Below the pieces are notes generated by a model. The model had not been told where the DNA came from, made no database searches, and saw nothing but the letters and a program-made list of their open reading frames with translations. A stretch of 64,000 bases of DNA, taken from Virgisporangium aliadipatigenens (lineage in GTDB: Bacteria > Actinomycetota > Actinomycetes > Mycobacteriales > Micromonosporaceae). Shown here in pieces: positions 53,110 through 63,308 of the stretch; position 1 is the stretch's first letter, and the number at the start of each line of letters is the position of its first letter. The stretch covers positions 62,001-126,000 of the forward strand of contig NZ_BOPF01000018.1 of the NCBI RefSeq assembly GCF_016863615.1, in the 5' to 3' direction. The translations under genes were made by a program, and so were the position numbers.

Positions 53110-54602
53110 CGACCGGTACGGGGGAGCCCACGACGGGTTCCCCCGCGCCGCGTCAGCCGACCCTGCTCCAGGCCTGCCTGCCCGTCGTCGTGCTGGTCGG
53201 CCTGCTGGTGCTGGCGATCGTGCGCTTCGGGGCCGACGCGACGGACGGGCCGATCCAGGTCGCGCTGCTGCTCAGCGCCGCGTTCGCGGGACTGGTGGCG
53301 CTGCGCGACGGGCACACCGTCGCGGCCGTCGCGGACGCGGCGATCGGCGGCGTCACCACGGCGGTCGCGGCGATCTTCATCCTGCTCGCCGTCGGCGGCC
53401 TCATCGGCACCTGGAACATGGCCGGCACCATTCCGACGATCGTGTACTGGGGCATCGGGCTGCTCGGGCCCACCTGGTTCTACCTCGCCTCGGCGGTCAT
53501 CTGCGGGCTGGTGGGACTGGTGACGGGCAGCTCGTGGACGACGGCCGGCACGCTCGGCGTCGCCTTCGTCGCCATGGCGAACGTCCTGGGCCTGTCCGCG
53601 GCCGTCGCCGCCGGAGCGGTCATCTGCGGCGCCTACTTCGGCGACAAGATGACGCCGCTGTCGGAGACCACGATCCTGGTGCCGAAGCTGGTCGGCGGCG
53701 GGCTCACCGTCGGCGCCCACCTGCGCAACATGATCTGGACGGCCGGCCCGGCGTTCGGGATCAGCCTCGTCGCGTTCCTGATCCTCGGGCTGCGCGCCGA
53801 GCCGAACGGGGCGGTACCGACGGACGACGCCCAGCGCGCGCTGGCCTCGGTGTTCCACATCTCCTGGGTGAACCTGCTGCCGCTGGCGCTGCTGGCGGCG
53901 TTCGCGCTGCTGCGGGTGCCGCCGTTCCTGGCGATCCTCGGCTCGGCCGTCTTCGCCGGGGTGCTGGCGCCCTTCACCCAGGGGCCGGCGGTACGCGCCT
54001 TCGTCGACGAGCCGGACGCGTCGGCGTTCGCGACCGGCGTGGACGCGATCTTCACCGCCATGGCCACCGGGTTCGTCAGCGACTCCGGCAACGACAAGGT
54101 CGACGTGCTCTTCTCCCGGGGCGGGATGACCAGCCTGCTCACCACGATCTGGCTGATCCTGGGGGCGCTGTCGTTCGCGGCGGTCTGCGAGCACGCCGGC
54201 TTTCTCGCGCGGCTGCTCGCGCCGGTGGTGGGCTGGGCGCGCAACCGCGGCCGGCTGGTTCTCGCCGCCACCACCGCCGGCATCGGCCTGAACGTCGTCG
54301 CCGGCGACCAGTACGTCGCCGACGTGCTGCCGGCGCGGATGTTCCGGGCGGAGTTCGCCCGGCGCGGGCTCGCGCCCGAGGTGCTGTCCCGTTCGGTCGA
54401 GGACTCCGGCACGGTCACCTCGGTGCTGGTGCCCTGGAACACCTGCGGCGCCTACATCTCCGGGGTGCTCGGCGTGGCCACCGGCGCCTACCTGCCCTAC
54501 TGCTTCTTCAACCTGGTGAGCCCGGTGCTCAACGTGGTGTTCGGCTTCATCGGCTTCAAGACGCCGCACGCCGCCGGACCCGAATCCGGGCCCGACGGCT
54601 GA
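53106..54602 (+). CDS. nhaC: NhaC family Na+/H+ antiporter
   Basis: The 498-aa protein has about 12 helices, with the NhaC hallmark GAYFGDKMTPLSETTIL (about residue 178), SSWTTAGTLGVAFVAMANVL and NVVAGDQYVADVLPARMF. It would expel Na+ in exchange for protons (or malate/lactate in some relatives). GTG 53106 overlaps the stop of the 96-aa gene. It is the right-hand edge of the dyad-controlled island. Confidence 0.9.
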   Translation: MTTGTGEPTTGSPAPRQPTLLQACLPVVVLVGLLVLAIVRFGADATDGPIQVALLLSAAFAGLVALRDGHTVAAVADAAIGGVTTAVAAIFILLAVGGLIGTWNMAGTIPTIVYWGIGLLGPTWFYLASAVICGLVGLVTGSSWTTAGTLGVAFVAMANVLGLSAAVAAGAVICGAYFGDKMTPLSETTILVPKLVGGGLTVGAHLRNMIWTAGPAFGISLVAFLILGLRAEPNGAVPTDDAQRALASVFHISWVNLLPLALLAAFALLRVPPFLAILGSAVFAGVLAPFTQGPAVRAFVDEPDASAFATGVDAIFTAMATGFVSDSGNDKVDVLFSRGGMTSLLTTIWLILGALSFAAVCEHAGFLARLLAPVVGWARNRGRLVLAATTAGIGLNVVAGDQYVADVLPARMFRAEFARRGLAPEVLSRSVEDSGTVTSVLVPWNTCGAYISGVLGVATGAYLPYCFFNLVSPVLNVVFGFIGFKTPHAAGPESGPDG

Positions 54603-54610
54603 CGGTTCGC

Positions 54611-55741
54611 TCAGCCGAGGGTGCGCACGTACACCTGGCTCGGGTCGAAGCCCGCGGTGACGGCCGCGTAGACCAGGGTCCGGCCGTCGCTGCTGAGCTG
54701 GGTCGGCTGCACGCGCTCCGGGTCGACGGCCACGCGGACCTGCCCGCTGCGCCGGTCGCGCACCTTCACCACGCCGGTGCCCTCCACGAACGACACGTAC
54801 CGGCCGTCGTCGCTCACGTCGGGAGCGGCCAGGCCGATGCCCTGCGCGTAGGTGGTGACCGCCTCGGTGGTGCCGCCCCGCACGTCGCGCAGGTAAACGC
54901 CGCCCAGCCGGTCGAACGGCGACTCCTCGGACTGGAACACGATGTACCGGCCGTCGGCGCTCATCCGGGGCATGAAGGACTCGCCGGCGAGGATCGGGCC
55001 GCCGTCCGTGGTGACCGAGACCCGCAGCAGTTCACCGGTGGTCAGGTCGGCGCGGTACACGTCGGTGAACCCGTCGGTGTCGGTCGGCACCAGGGACTGC
55101 GCCGTCTCGAAGGCCAGGTAGCGGCCGTCGCCGCTGAGCTGCGGGTTGCCCGGGTCCCGGGTGAAGCCGGGCAGCGGCACGGCGCGGTTCTCGCCCGTGG
55201 CGCTGTCGAAGACGACGAACCGGGTGACGCCCCGGGTGAGGCTGTAGTCCACGTAGAACAGGGAGCGCCCGTCGTCGGTCACCCGCGGTTCGGCGGCGTT
55301 CGCACCGACCGCGACGGTGTAGCGCACGGCGCCGGTGGCCGCGTCGTAGACGGCGAAGCCATCGGTGGAGCCGACGACGAAGTGCGTGCCGTTCGGGCTG
55401 AACCACGCGTGGTCGCCGGAGTCGTCGCCGATCGCCGAGGGCAACGCCCGCACCTGCCCGGTGCGCAGGTCGCGCAGGAAGACGCGGTTCCTGAAGTCGT
55501 CGGCGCCGGCCGTCAGGTTGGTGGCCTTCGACTCGAACACCACGTACCGGCCGTCGCCGCTCATCGCCGGGTTGCCGGCGCTCTCGTCGGCCGGCGCGCC
55601 GGTGCTCGACTCGGACACCCGGATCTCGGTCGGGGCGGCCCGATCGGCGGCTCCGGCGGGCAGGGTGAGCACCGCCACCAGTCCGCAGGCGGTCATTCCG
55701 GCGAGCGCGCCGACGGTTCGGACGATGGTTCGTCTCCGCAT
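54611..55741 (-). CDS. Secreted TolB/PD40 beta-propeller protein
   Basis: The 376-aa protein has an N-terminal signal sequence (RTIVRTVGALAGMTACGLVA, cleavage near AGAADR). Repeated blades of the type MSGDGRYVVFESKA, LSGDGRYLAFETA, MSADGRYIVFQSEE and VSDDGRYVSFVEG follow, about six or seven in all. WD40-like PD40 blades form a propeller for protein or polysaccharide contact. No enzymatic motif is seen. It is convergent with nhaC and carries no dyad. Confidence 0.85.
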   Translation of the reverse strand: MRRRTIVRTVGALAGMTACGLVAVLTLPAGAADRAAPTEIRVSESSTGAPADESAGNPAMSGDGRYVVFESKATNLTAGADDFRNRVFLRDLRTGQVRALPSAIGDDSGDHAWFSPNGTHFVVGSTDGFAVYDAATGAVRYTVAVGANAAEPRVTDDGRSLFYVDYSLTRGVTRFVVFDSATGENRAVPLPGFTRDPGNPQLSGDGRYLAFETAQSLVPTDTDGFTDVYRADLTTGELLRVSVTTDGGPILAGESFMPRMSADGRYIVFQSEESPFDRLGGVYLRDVRGGTTEAVTTYAQGIGLAAPDVSDDGRYVSFVEGTGVVKVRDRRSGQVRVAVDPERVQPTQLSSDGRTLVYAAVTAGFDPSQVYVRTLG

Positions 55742-55860
55742 GGTTCATTCGACTTTCGTTCGAGGGATCCGCGCGGTGGGCCGCACGGGACGACGTCGAA
55801 TGAACGCGGGTACGCCGGTGTGCCGCTGTGCCCCGACAGGCAGAGCGCCTTACCCGAACG

Positions 55861-57390
55861 TCACTTGATGGTGATGTCGGGGACGCCGTTCACGCAGCCG
55901 GCCTCGATCTTCACGTGCCGGTTGCCGGACTTGAACATCACGTGCACCTTCTGCCCGGGGCCGCGCTGCACGTTCTGGGTCTCGTAGTCGGCGTCCGGCT
56001 CCCAGGAGACCACGTAGGCGCCGGAGGCGGTGCACTCGAACACGGCGCTGCCGCCGGTGGTGTCCGCCGTGCGCCGCGCCGGCGGCGGGGCGGTGCCCGG
56101 CGTGGCCGGGGCGGTGGGGCCGGCGCCGCCCGTGGGCCCGTTCGTGGCGCCGGCGGGTGGCGCGACGGGTGCGCCGGGACTCGCGCCTCCCGGACCCGAC
56201 GGGCCGGCCGATCCGCCGCCGTTCGCCGCCGCCGACGCGCCACCGGAACCGCCACCGGCCGTCGGCCCCGCCTGCGCCGGCTCGACGCCGCTCTGCACGC
56301 CGCGCCCGGGCTCCGCGTGGCCGGGGCCCGGCGGCGGCCATCCGGAGCGCCGCAGCGCCACCAGGAACAGGCCGGTCACCATGAGCGCGACCACCAGCGC
56401 CAGCACGGTGAGGCGGCGCCGGCGGGAGGCCGCCACGTCGACCGTCGGACCCGTCGGTTCGGCGTCCGACGCAGCGCCGCCCGCCCCGGTGGCGAGACCG
56501 GTCGGCGCGGCGGCGAGACCGGCGGCCGGTCGGGGTGCCGCGGTGTCCGACCCGGCCGCCTGGGCGTCACGCGCGGCGGCGCTCAGGAACGCGGCCGCCT
56601 CGGCGGCGGTCGGCCGGTCCTCCGGATCCTTCGCGAGGCACCGCCGGCACAGCTGCGCGATCTCCTCCGGAACGCCCTCGACGGCCGGCAGCGGCTTCGG
56701 CTTCACGTACGCGTGCGCCCGCAGCATCTGCGTGGTGGTCTGCACCGACCACGGCGTGCGCCCGGTGAGCATCCGGTAGAGCAGCAGCCCGAGGGCGTAC
56801 ACGTCGGAGCCGGCGACGACGACGCCGTCCTCGAGGCGTTCGGGGGCGAGGTAGGCGGGGGTGCCGTACATGAGGCCGTCCCCGTCGGTCTCGTCCGGCT
56901 CGCCGACCGCCGCGGCGATGCCGAAGTCGACGAGTTTGGCCCCGCCGGGCGTGACGATCACGTTGCCCGGCTTGACGTCGCGGTGCACGAGACCGCGCGC
57001 GTGGGCGGCGGCCAGTCCGGCGGCCACGTCGGCGCAGATGCGCATCGCGTCGGCGGGGCCGACCGGGCCGTCGTCCAGCACCTCCGTCAGCGTCGGGCCG
57101 TCGACGAGTTCCATCACCACGTAGGGGAGCGGCTCGCCGGAGGGGTCGGCCGCCTCGCCGTAGTCGTGCACGGCCGCGACGTTGGGGTGCGACAGCGCCG
57201 CCGCGGCCCGCGCCTCGGCCTGCACCCGGGCCCGCGCGGCGGCGTCGACGTGCTGGCCCGGCGCGAGCACCTTGATCGCCACCGCCCGGTTGAGCACGTC
57301 GTCGTGCGCCCGCCACACGACGGACATGCCGCCCTGGCCGAGGCGGTCGAGTATGCGGTACCTCCCGGAGAGTGACGCCAGCCCATCCAC
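55861..57390 (-). CDS. Membrane Ser/Thr protein kinase (PknB-type)
   Basis: The 509-aa protein has kinase domain residues about 8-265 with GQGGMSVV, VAIKVL, VHRDVKPGNV, VDFGIA and YLAPERL, all intact. One membrane helix lies near residue 340 (LTVLALVVALMVTGLFLVAL). The extracellular part is a Gly/Pro/Ala-rich stalk and a C-terminal domain of about 65 residues with two Cys (FECTASG and EAGCVNG). There are no PASTA repeats, so the sensor is not for muropeptides. GTG 57390 has only a weak ribosome site. Confidence 0.9.
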   Translation of the reverse strand: MDGLASLSGRYRILDRLGQGGMSVVWRAHDDVLNRAVAIKVLAPGQHVDAAARARVQAEARAAAALSHPNVAAVHDYGEAADPSGEPLPYVVMELVDGPTLTEVLDDGPVGPADAMRICADVAAGLAAAHARGLVHRDVKPGNVIVTPGGAKLVDFGIAAAVGEPDETDGDGLMYGTPAYLAPERLEDGVVVAGSDVYALGLLLYRMLTGRTPWSVQTTTQMLRAHAYVKPKPLPAVEGVPEEIAQLCRRCLAKDPEDRPTAAEAAAFLSAAARDAQAAGSDTAAPRPAAGLAAAPTGLATGAGGAASDAEPTGPTVDVAASRRRRLTVLALVVALMVTGLFLVALRRSGWPPPGPGHAEPGRGVQSGVEPAQAGPTAGGGSGGASAAANGGGSAGPSGPGGASPGAPVAPPAGATNGPTGGAGPTAPATPGTAPPPARRTADTTGGSAVFECTASGAYVVSWEPDADYETQNVQRGPGQKVHVMFKSGNRHVKIEAGCVNGVPDITIK

Positions 57391-57462
57391 GGCCCCAGTC
57401 TGCCCGACGTCGATCGATGCCGCGCGACGTGGTCGGCCGGGTCCCGTTCGGGCACCGGCATA

Positions 57463-57834
57463 ATGGCGAACATGATCGGTGATCAGCGGTGCCGCCTGCG
57501 CTACCACGGCGACGACCTGGACCTGGCCGGCCGGACGGAGGCGCTGCGGGCCCTCGCGGCGGTGCTGCGGGGGAGTTCCGGCGAGGCGCCGCTGGCCAAC
57601 GGCACGATCGTGCAGGCCGTCACCGGCGGCGCCCTCACCGTGGCGCTGGAGGCCGGCCCGACGCTGCGCCTGACCGGCTCGGCGGCGGCCCTGGAGCCGT
57701 TCTGGGCGGCCCTGGAGACCACCGCCGAGCAGGCCGAGACGGCGACGGATCGCACCGGCGCGGAGCCGCACGTCCACGTCGGCCCGCTGGTCGTGACGGC
57801 GGAGTGGCCGGTCGACCCGCTGGCCGACGTCTGA
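57463..57834 (+). CDS. Hypothetical protein (possibly Imm32-like)
   Basis: The 123-aa soluble protein has an alternating beta pattern (CRLRYHGDDLDLAGRTEALR; GGALTVALEAGPTLRLTGSA; HVHVGPLVVTAEWPVDPLAD). The strand-rich layout brings to mind small immunity-type proteins such as Imm32, but the match is uncertain. Start choice is unclear (ATG 57463 or 57472) with no strong ribosome site. It is divergent from the kinase and may share a promoter region. Confidence 0.55.
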   Translation: MANMIGDQRCRLRYHGDDLDLAGRTEALRALAAVLRGSSGEAPLANGTIVQAVTGGALTVALEAGPTLRLTGSAAALEPFWAALETTAEQAETATDRTGAEPHVHVGPLVVTAEWPVDPLADV

Positions 57835-57840
57835 CCTACC

Positions 57841-59562
57841 TCAGCTGAGCACGACCGTGGAGATGCTGCGGGCGCCGACGTTCACCCGCACCTGACCGCC
57901 GTTGACCGTGGTGGCCTGCGCCGCCGCGTTGGCGGTGCGCGAGGTCAGGTAGTGCTCGGCCCGCGTGACGGTCTGCGGCACCTGGATCACCGCATTGTCG
58001 ACCGCGTTGGCCGACCGGTTGAGGATCACCAGCGTGGTCTTCCCGCCGCCCCGGTAGGCGGTCACCTCAAGCGGTGCGGCCTTGGCGCTCTTGGCCAGCG
58101 CGACCCGCTGATACCCCGGTCGCACGTACTTCGCGTACTGCGAGAAGGCGTAGCCGCGCTTGAGCGGCGCCCCGGCCGTGGTGCCGTAGGCCGCCTCGCC
58201 GTCGCCGATGAACGAGTAGTAGCGCTTGCCGTACCACCAGATGTAGGCGCTCCAGTTCGCCTCCATCGACCGGTGCACCGTGCGCATGATGTCGTCGAGC
58301 GTCTCGTTCCAGGCGGCCAGGTTGCTCGGGTCGCCCCAGATGGCCGAGCCGTTGCCGTCGGCCGCGTGCAGGTTCCACTCGGTCATCCACACCGGCTTGT
58401 TGTGCTGGGCCGCCAACGGGTAGGGAGCCAGCCGGCCGGCGGACTCGGTGCCGTACAGGTGGCCGCCGATGTAGCCGACGTTCGCGCGGGCGGCCGCGTC
58501 GTTCAGGGTCGGGTCGGTGTAGGTGTAGTTGAGGTTCACCGCCTCGGCGACCATGAGCCGGGTGTTCTGCACCGCCGCGCCGTTGTTGCGCACGAACGTC
58601 GCCAGTTCGGTGCCGCTCCAGTCCATGGAGTCGTAGTCGGGGTGCCAGTCCGGCTCGTTCTGCACCGAGGTGACGTCGATCGGCACGCCCTGGCCGCGCA
58701 TGTACTGCACGTAGCTGTTGAGGTGGCCGGCGTAGTCGTCGTAGTAGTCGGTGCGCAGCTTGCCGCCGCCGGTGCGGCTGTTGTTCGTCTTCCACGCCGC
58801 CGGCGCGGTCCACGGGGAGGCCAGGATCTTCACGCCGGAGCCGGCGGACTTCGCCGTCTTCAGGGCGTTCACGTGGGTCGACCACTCGCCGGAGACCGGT
58901 GAGACGCCGGTGCGCACGATCGACAGCCCGAGCTGGTTCGGGCCCATGCCGACCAGGGTCTGCGTCTCGGCCGTCGACCAGGTGCCGCCCCAGATCGCCG
59001 TCGCCGCGCCGAAGCCGTCGATCGTCTGGTAGGTGCTGGCGGCGTTCACCGTGATGTCCGGTGTGCCGGCCGGCGTGGAGGGGCCGGGGGACGAGGGGCC
59101 CGGCGAGGACGGTGCGGGGGAGGAGGGGCCGGCGGTGGCGGGCGCGCCGGTGCACGTGGTGCCGTTCAGCGCGAAGCTCGCCGGCTTGGGGTTGCTGCCG
59201 TTCTGGGAGCCGTTGAAGCCGAACTCGACGCTGCTTCCGGTGCCGATCGCGCCGTTGTAGGCCGCGTTGGTGACGGTGACGTTCGCGCCGGACTGCGTGT
59301 GCGTGCCGTTCCAGAGCTGGGTGACGGTCTGCCCGGCGGTGAACGACCAGGTGAGGTTCCAGCCGTTGACCGGGTCGCCGAGGTTGGTGATTCTGACGGC
59401 GGCGCCGAAGCCGCCCTGCCACTCGTTGCTGACGGTGTAGTCGACGCGGCAGCCGGCGGCGGCCTGCGCCGCGCTCATGTTCACCGCCGCGGCGAGGCCC
59501 GCGGTCACAGTGGCGACGGCCAGTCCGGCCACCAGCCGACGTCGGTGCTGATGCAGCTTCAT
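57841..59562 (-). CDS. Secreted GH30 glycoside hydrolase with N-terminal CBM2
   Basis: The 573-aa protein has a signal peptide (cleavage near AAQAAAG), a CBM2 module (GCRVDYTVSNEWQGGFGAAV, about residues 37-135) and a Ser/Pro linker. The GH30 barrel (from TIDGFGAATAIWGGTW) follows, with acid/base Glu in VTSVQNEPDW and nucleophile Glu in VWMTEWN, and a beta side domain. The subfamily suggests glucuronoxylanase or endo-glucanase activity on plant cell walls. GGGAGAG precedes ATG 59562. It is the only clear carbohydrate-degrading enzyme here. Confidence 0.92.
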   Translation of the reverse strand: MKLHQHRRRLVAGLAVATVTAGLAAAVNMSAAQAAAGCRVDYTVSNEWQGGFGAAVRITNLGDPVNGWNLTWSFTAGQTVTQLWNGTHTQSGANVTVTNAAYNGAIGTGSSVEFGFNGSQNGSNPKPASFALNGTTCTGAPATAGPSSPAPSSPGPSSPGPSTPAGTPDITVNAASTYQTIDGFGAATAIWGGTWSTAETQTLVGMGPNQLGLSIVRTGVSPVSGEWSTHVNALKTAKSAGSGVKILASPWTAPAAWKTNNSRTGGGKLRTDYYDDYAGHLNSYVQYMRGQGVPIDVTSVQNEPDWHPDYDSMDWSGTELATFVRNNGAAVQNTRLMVAEAVNLNYTYTDPTLNDAAARANVGYIGGHLYGTESAGRLAPYPLAAQHNKPVWMTEWNLHAADGNGSAIWGDPSNLAAWNETLDDIMRTVHRSMEANWSAYIWWYGKRYYSFIGDGEAAYGTTAGAPLKRGYAFSQYAKYVRPGYQRVALAKSAKAAPLEVTAYRGGGKTTLVILNRSANAVDNAVIQVPQTVTRAEHYLTSRTANAAAQATTVNGGQVRVNVGARSISTVVLS

Positions 59563-59603
59563 GGACTCTCCCGGGGGTGTGCGAGTCGGGCGAGAGTCGC
59601 AAG

Positions 59604-59622
59604 GAAGCACAGCGCTTTCAAG
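59604..59622 (-). promoter_or_regulatory. Putative LacI-type operator upstream of GH30 gene
   Basis: The core AGCGCT (59611-59616) sits in CTTGAAAGCGCTGTGC (minus strand), similar to the semi-palindromic operators of LacI-family sugar regulators. It lies about 50 nt before the start codon. No LacI gene is in the window. Confidence 0.45.
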
Positions 59623-59708
59623 CCGCGGCTGTGCGCGCGGGCCATTCGCGCTGCTCGATGATGAAAGGTTTTTCGGCGCGGAAAAGTGTTATGCGCGCGC
59701 GGTGCCGT

Positions 59709-60494
59709 TCACGCGGAGGCTCCTCCGTATCGACGCAGGCCGAGGCGCCAACACAACCGGGCCAGACCGGCGAGCGCCGCGGCCAGCGCGGCCTCCGCGG
59801 CGAGGGTCACCCACCCGGAGCGGTCGGTCAGCAGTTCCGCGGGAACGGTGACCGCGAAACCGACCGGCACGACGACCGTGAGCCCGGTCCGCAGCCAGCC
59901 GGGGTAGATACCGATCGGCCACCGGCCGGCCTGGAAGACGCCGTCGAACGTCTCCACGAAACTGTCCACCCGCACGAACCAGAACGCCGACGTGGCGAGA
60001 ATCAACAGGAACGAGTACAGAATCACCACGGCGAACAGCAGCCCGGCGGCGAAGCCGAGCACCGCGAGCGCACCCGGCCGCGGGGTGAGCCGGCTCGCGC
60101 CGACGCCGAGCACCACCGCACCGACGAGAACGTCCACCGCCTGCCAGAACCGGACGGCCCGGATGCTGATCAGCAGCTGCGCGTCGACCGGCTTCGCGAG
60201 CACGAAGTCGAGCCTGCCGTCGGCGACCTCCTCCATGAACCGCACCAGGTTCGGCTTGACCACAGATTCCAGAACGCCGCCGATGATCGTGAACACGCCC
60301 AGCACCACGAGCAGTTCGGGCCTGCTCCAGCCGCGCAGCTCGTCGACCTGCGCGTAGACCAGGGCCAGCACCACCAGCCCGGTCCCGGTGGCGAGCGCCG
60401 ACTGGAAGAGCTGCAGGAAGAAGTTCATCCGGTACTGCATCTCGTACATGGCGACCACCCGCAGGTGCAGGGCGATGAGGCGGAGCGCGCGCAT
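59709..60494 (-). CDS. ABC-2 type transporter permease
   Basis: The 261-aa protein has six helices and the family segment MRALRLIALHLRVVAMYEMQ, LVVLGVFTIIGGVLESVVKP and EEVADGRLDFVLAKPVDAQL, the type of ABC-2 permease paired with a DrrA-like ATPase. TGATG joins it to the preceding permease gene by one base. Together with the other permease and the ATPase at 61404 it forms a complete exporter; the substrate is unknown. Confidence 0.87.
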   Translation of the reverse strand: MRALRLIALHLRVVAMYEMQYRMNFFLQLFQSALATGTGLVVLALVYAQVDELRGWSRPELLVVLGVFTIIGGVLESVVKPNLVRFMEEVADGRLDFVLAKPVDAQLLISIRAVRFWQAVDVLVGAVVLGVGASRLTPRPGALAVLGFAAGLLFAVVILYSFLLILATSAFWFVRVDSFVETFDGVFQAGRWPIGIYPGWLRTGLTVVVPVGFAVTVPAELLTDRSGWVTLAAEAALAAALAGLARLCWRLGLRRYGGASA

Positions 60495-61303
60495 CAGTTG
60501 CCCACCGCCGAGTACCGACGAACGGCGCCGCGCCACGCCAGGGCCAACAGCCCGGCCGTGGCGGCGATCCAGGCGGCCTGCGTGGCGAGCCCGAGCAGCA
60601 GCGCGCGGGTGCCGAGGTCGCCCACGAGCACCTCGATCGGGAAGCCGAACGTCCACTTGAACGGCAGCCAGCCCGCCACATCCCGAACCCAGGACGGCAT
60701 CAGCGACATCGGCACGAGGCGGCCGGAGAGCATCAGTTCGGCGACCATGTAGATCTCGAACAGCGCGCCCACCCGGGTCGTCCAGAACGTCACCATGCCG
60801 ATCAGCCACTGCAACAGCGACCGGATCAGGTAGGCGCCCACGATCGCGACCACGAAGACGAGGACCTCGACCGCCTCCGGACGCAGGGTCGGGCGGAACA
60901 GCAGCGCCAGCGCGGCGGCGATCGGCAGCCACATGACGAACCACACGACCTTCGAGCCGGCGAAGTACGCCAGGTCGTAGTGCACCGGGTGGCGCGGGCG
61001 CAACAGGCTGGCCGACATCTGCCCGGTGCGGATCCGCCACTCGAACCCGTACGGCGTGAAGACCACGTTCATGCTGCGCACCAGGGTCCACACGATGAAG
61101 TAGGCGGCCAGCGTGCCGGACGTCCAGCCGCCGACGGAGCCGCCGTTCTCCTTCGCCACGGCGGTCCACACGGCCAGGTACACGACCGGTTCGGTGAGAA
61201 ACCCGACCAGCACCATGGCGTTGCGCATCCGGTACTGGAGCTGCTGCTGCACCGCCATCCGCGCCTGCACCCGGTACAGGTCGAGAAGCGCCGGCATGCT
61301 CAT
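60494..61303 (-). CDS. ABC-2 type transporter permease
   Basis: The 269-aa protein has six helices, with YRVQARMAVQQQLQYRMRNA near the start and WRIRTGQMSASLLRPRHPVH in the loop, mirroring VADGRLDFVLAKP of its partner. The two are sequence-divergent halves of a heterodimeric channel. The start lacks a strong ribosome site. A 100-bp gap with a REP-like core separates it from the ATPase gene. Confidence 0.87.
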   Translation of the reverse strand: MSMPALLDLYRVQARMAVQQQLQYRMRNAMVLVGFLTEPVVYLAVWTAVAKENGGSVGGWTSGTLAAYFIVWTLVRSMNVVFTPYGFEWRIRTGQMSASLLRPRHPVHYDLAYFAGSKVVWFVMWLPIAAALALLFRPTLRPEAVEVLVFVVAIVGAYLIRSLLQWLIGMVTFWTTRVGALFEIYMVAELMLSGRLVPMSLMPSWVRDVAGWLPFKWTFGFPIEVLVGDLGTRALLLGLATQAAWIAATAGLLALAWRGAVRRYSAVGN

Positions 61304-61360
61304 TGCTGCCCGCTCAGCCGGGGGCCCCGCCTCGTGGCGGTGCCCTCCTTCCGCTCCGCT

Positions 61361-61371
61361 TCGCTGCGCTC
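61361..61371. repeat. REP-like core
   Basis: TCGCTGCGCTC lies between GCCGGGGGC (61317-61325) and GCCCCCGGC (61391-61399), 9-bp arms 65 nt apart, in the gap between ABC genes. It shares the 11-mer with sites at 44370 and 49775. Confidence 0.5.
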
Positions 61372-61403
61372 CCTCCGGGCCCTGCCCGGCGCCCCCGGCA
61401 CGC

Positions 61404-62390
<987 letters not shown>

Positions 62391-62462
62391 GACGGCTCCC
62401 CCCGAACGGCGAAGCCGCCAGTCTGCCGGGTCCGAAATCGGCGCGCCACCGCGAATTTGTAT

Positions 62463-63200
62463 CTACGTCGATGAGTACCAGGTGGAGTCGTCCGCCGCGT
62501 GGAAGCCGAGCGACTCGTACAGCGGCCGGCCCAGGCGCGACGCGGTGAGCGTGACCGGCACCTCCGGCAGCTGGGCGAGGGAGCCGAGCATGACGGCCCG
62601 CCCGACGCCCCGCGAACGGAACGCCGGCGGCGTGCCCACCCAGTAGTAGCTGCCGAAGCCGCCGTCGACGACGGTGACGCAGGCCCCGGCGACCTCCCCG
62701 TCGAGGCGCGCGACGAAGACGTCCACGCCGGGCTCAGCGATGAGGGCCGGCGGGAAGAGTTCGCCGTCGCGGTGCGGCAGGAAGCGGTTCAGCTCGAAGC
62801 CGGCGATCACCGCCCGTTCGGCGGCGTGCAGGTCCTTCTCGTCCGTCGCGCGGAGCACCTCCATCGCCGGTGCGGCGACCGGGCCGGGCGGGCGCAGCAT
62901 CACCGGCATCCGCCAGTGGCGCAGGCCGAGGTGGCCCAGTTCGGTGGCGCTGAACGGATCCTCGATGTCCACCGGGCCGGTCGCCGCCGCGACCAGGCCG
63001 TCGATCTCGGCCACCGCGGCGGCGTCCAGGCCCGGTTCCTGGATCAGGATCCGCAGGCCGGCGCGCGCGTCACCGGCGACCGCGAGGTACCCCGGTCGGT
63101 GGATCACCTCGTGTCCGCGGGAACGCCCGGTCGCGGCCCAGAACGCGGCGGAGTTGCGGGCCTGGCGCCGGGGCGCCTCCGCGAGCGGCTCAGTGGACAT
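62463..63200 (-). CDS. GNAT family N-acetyltransferase
   Basis: The 245-aa protein has a non-conserved N-terminal half (tandem GNAT-like fold) and a C-terminal acetyl-CoA site: VAGACVTVVDGGFGSYYWVG, followed by RSRGVGRAVMLGSL (the R/QxxGxG/A loop, about residue 195) and LYESLGFHAADDSTWY. Substrate unknown. It is divergent from the CheB-like gene, with a 108-bp gap that shows no dyad. Confidence 0.87.
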   Translation of the reverse strand: MSTEPLAEAPRRQARNSAAFWAATGRSRGHEVIHRPGYLAVAGDARAGLRILIQEPGLDAAAVAEIDGLVAAATGPVDIEDPFSATELGHLGLRHWRMPVMLRPPGPVAAPAMEVLRATDEKDLHAAERAVIAGFELNRFLPHRDGELFPPALIAEPGVDVFVARLDGEVAGACVTVVDGGFGSYYWVGTPPAFRSRGVGRAVMLGSLAQLPEVPVTLTASRLGRPLYESLGFHAADDSTWYSST

Positions 63201-63308
63201 GGCTCCCCGTTCCCTCGATGACCTTCATGATGCTCGACGGCACTCTTCGGGGGCACGGCCGGGCGTGACATCGACCCACGACAGACCGGTGCGGCGTACC
63301 GTCACGGC

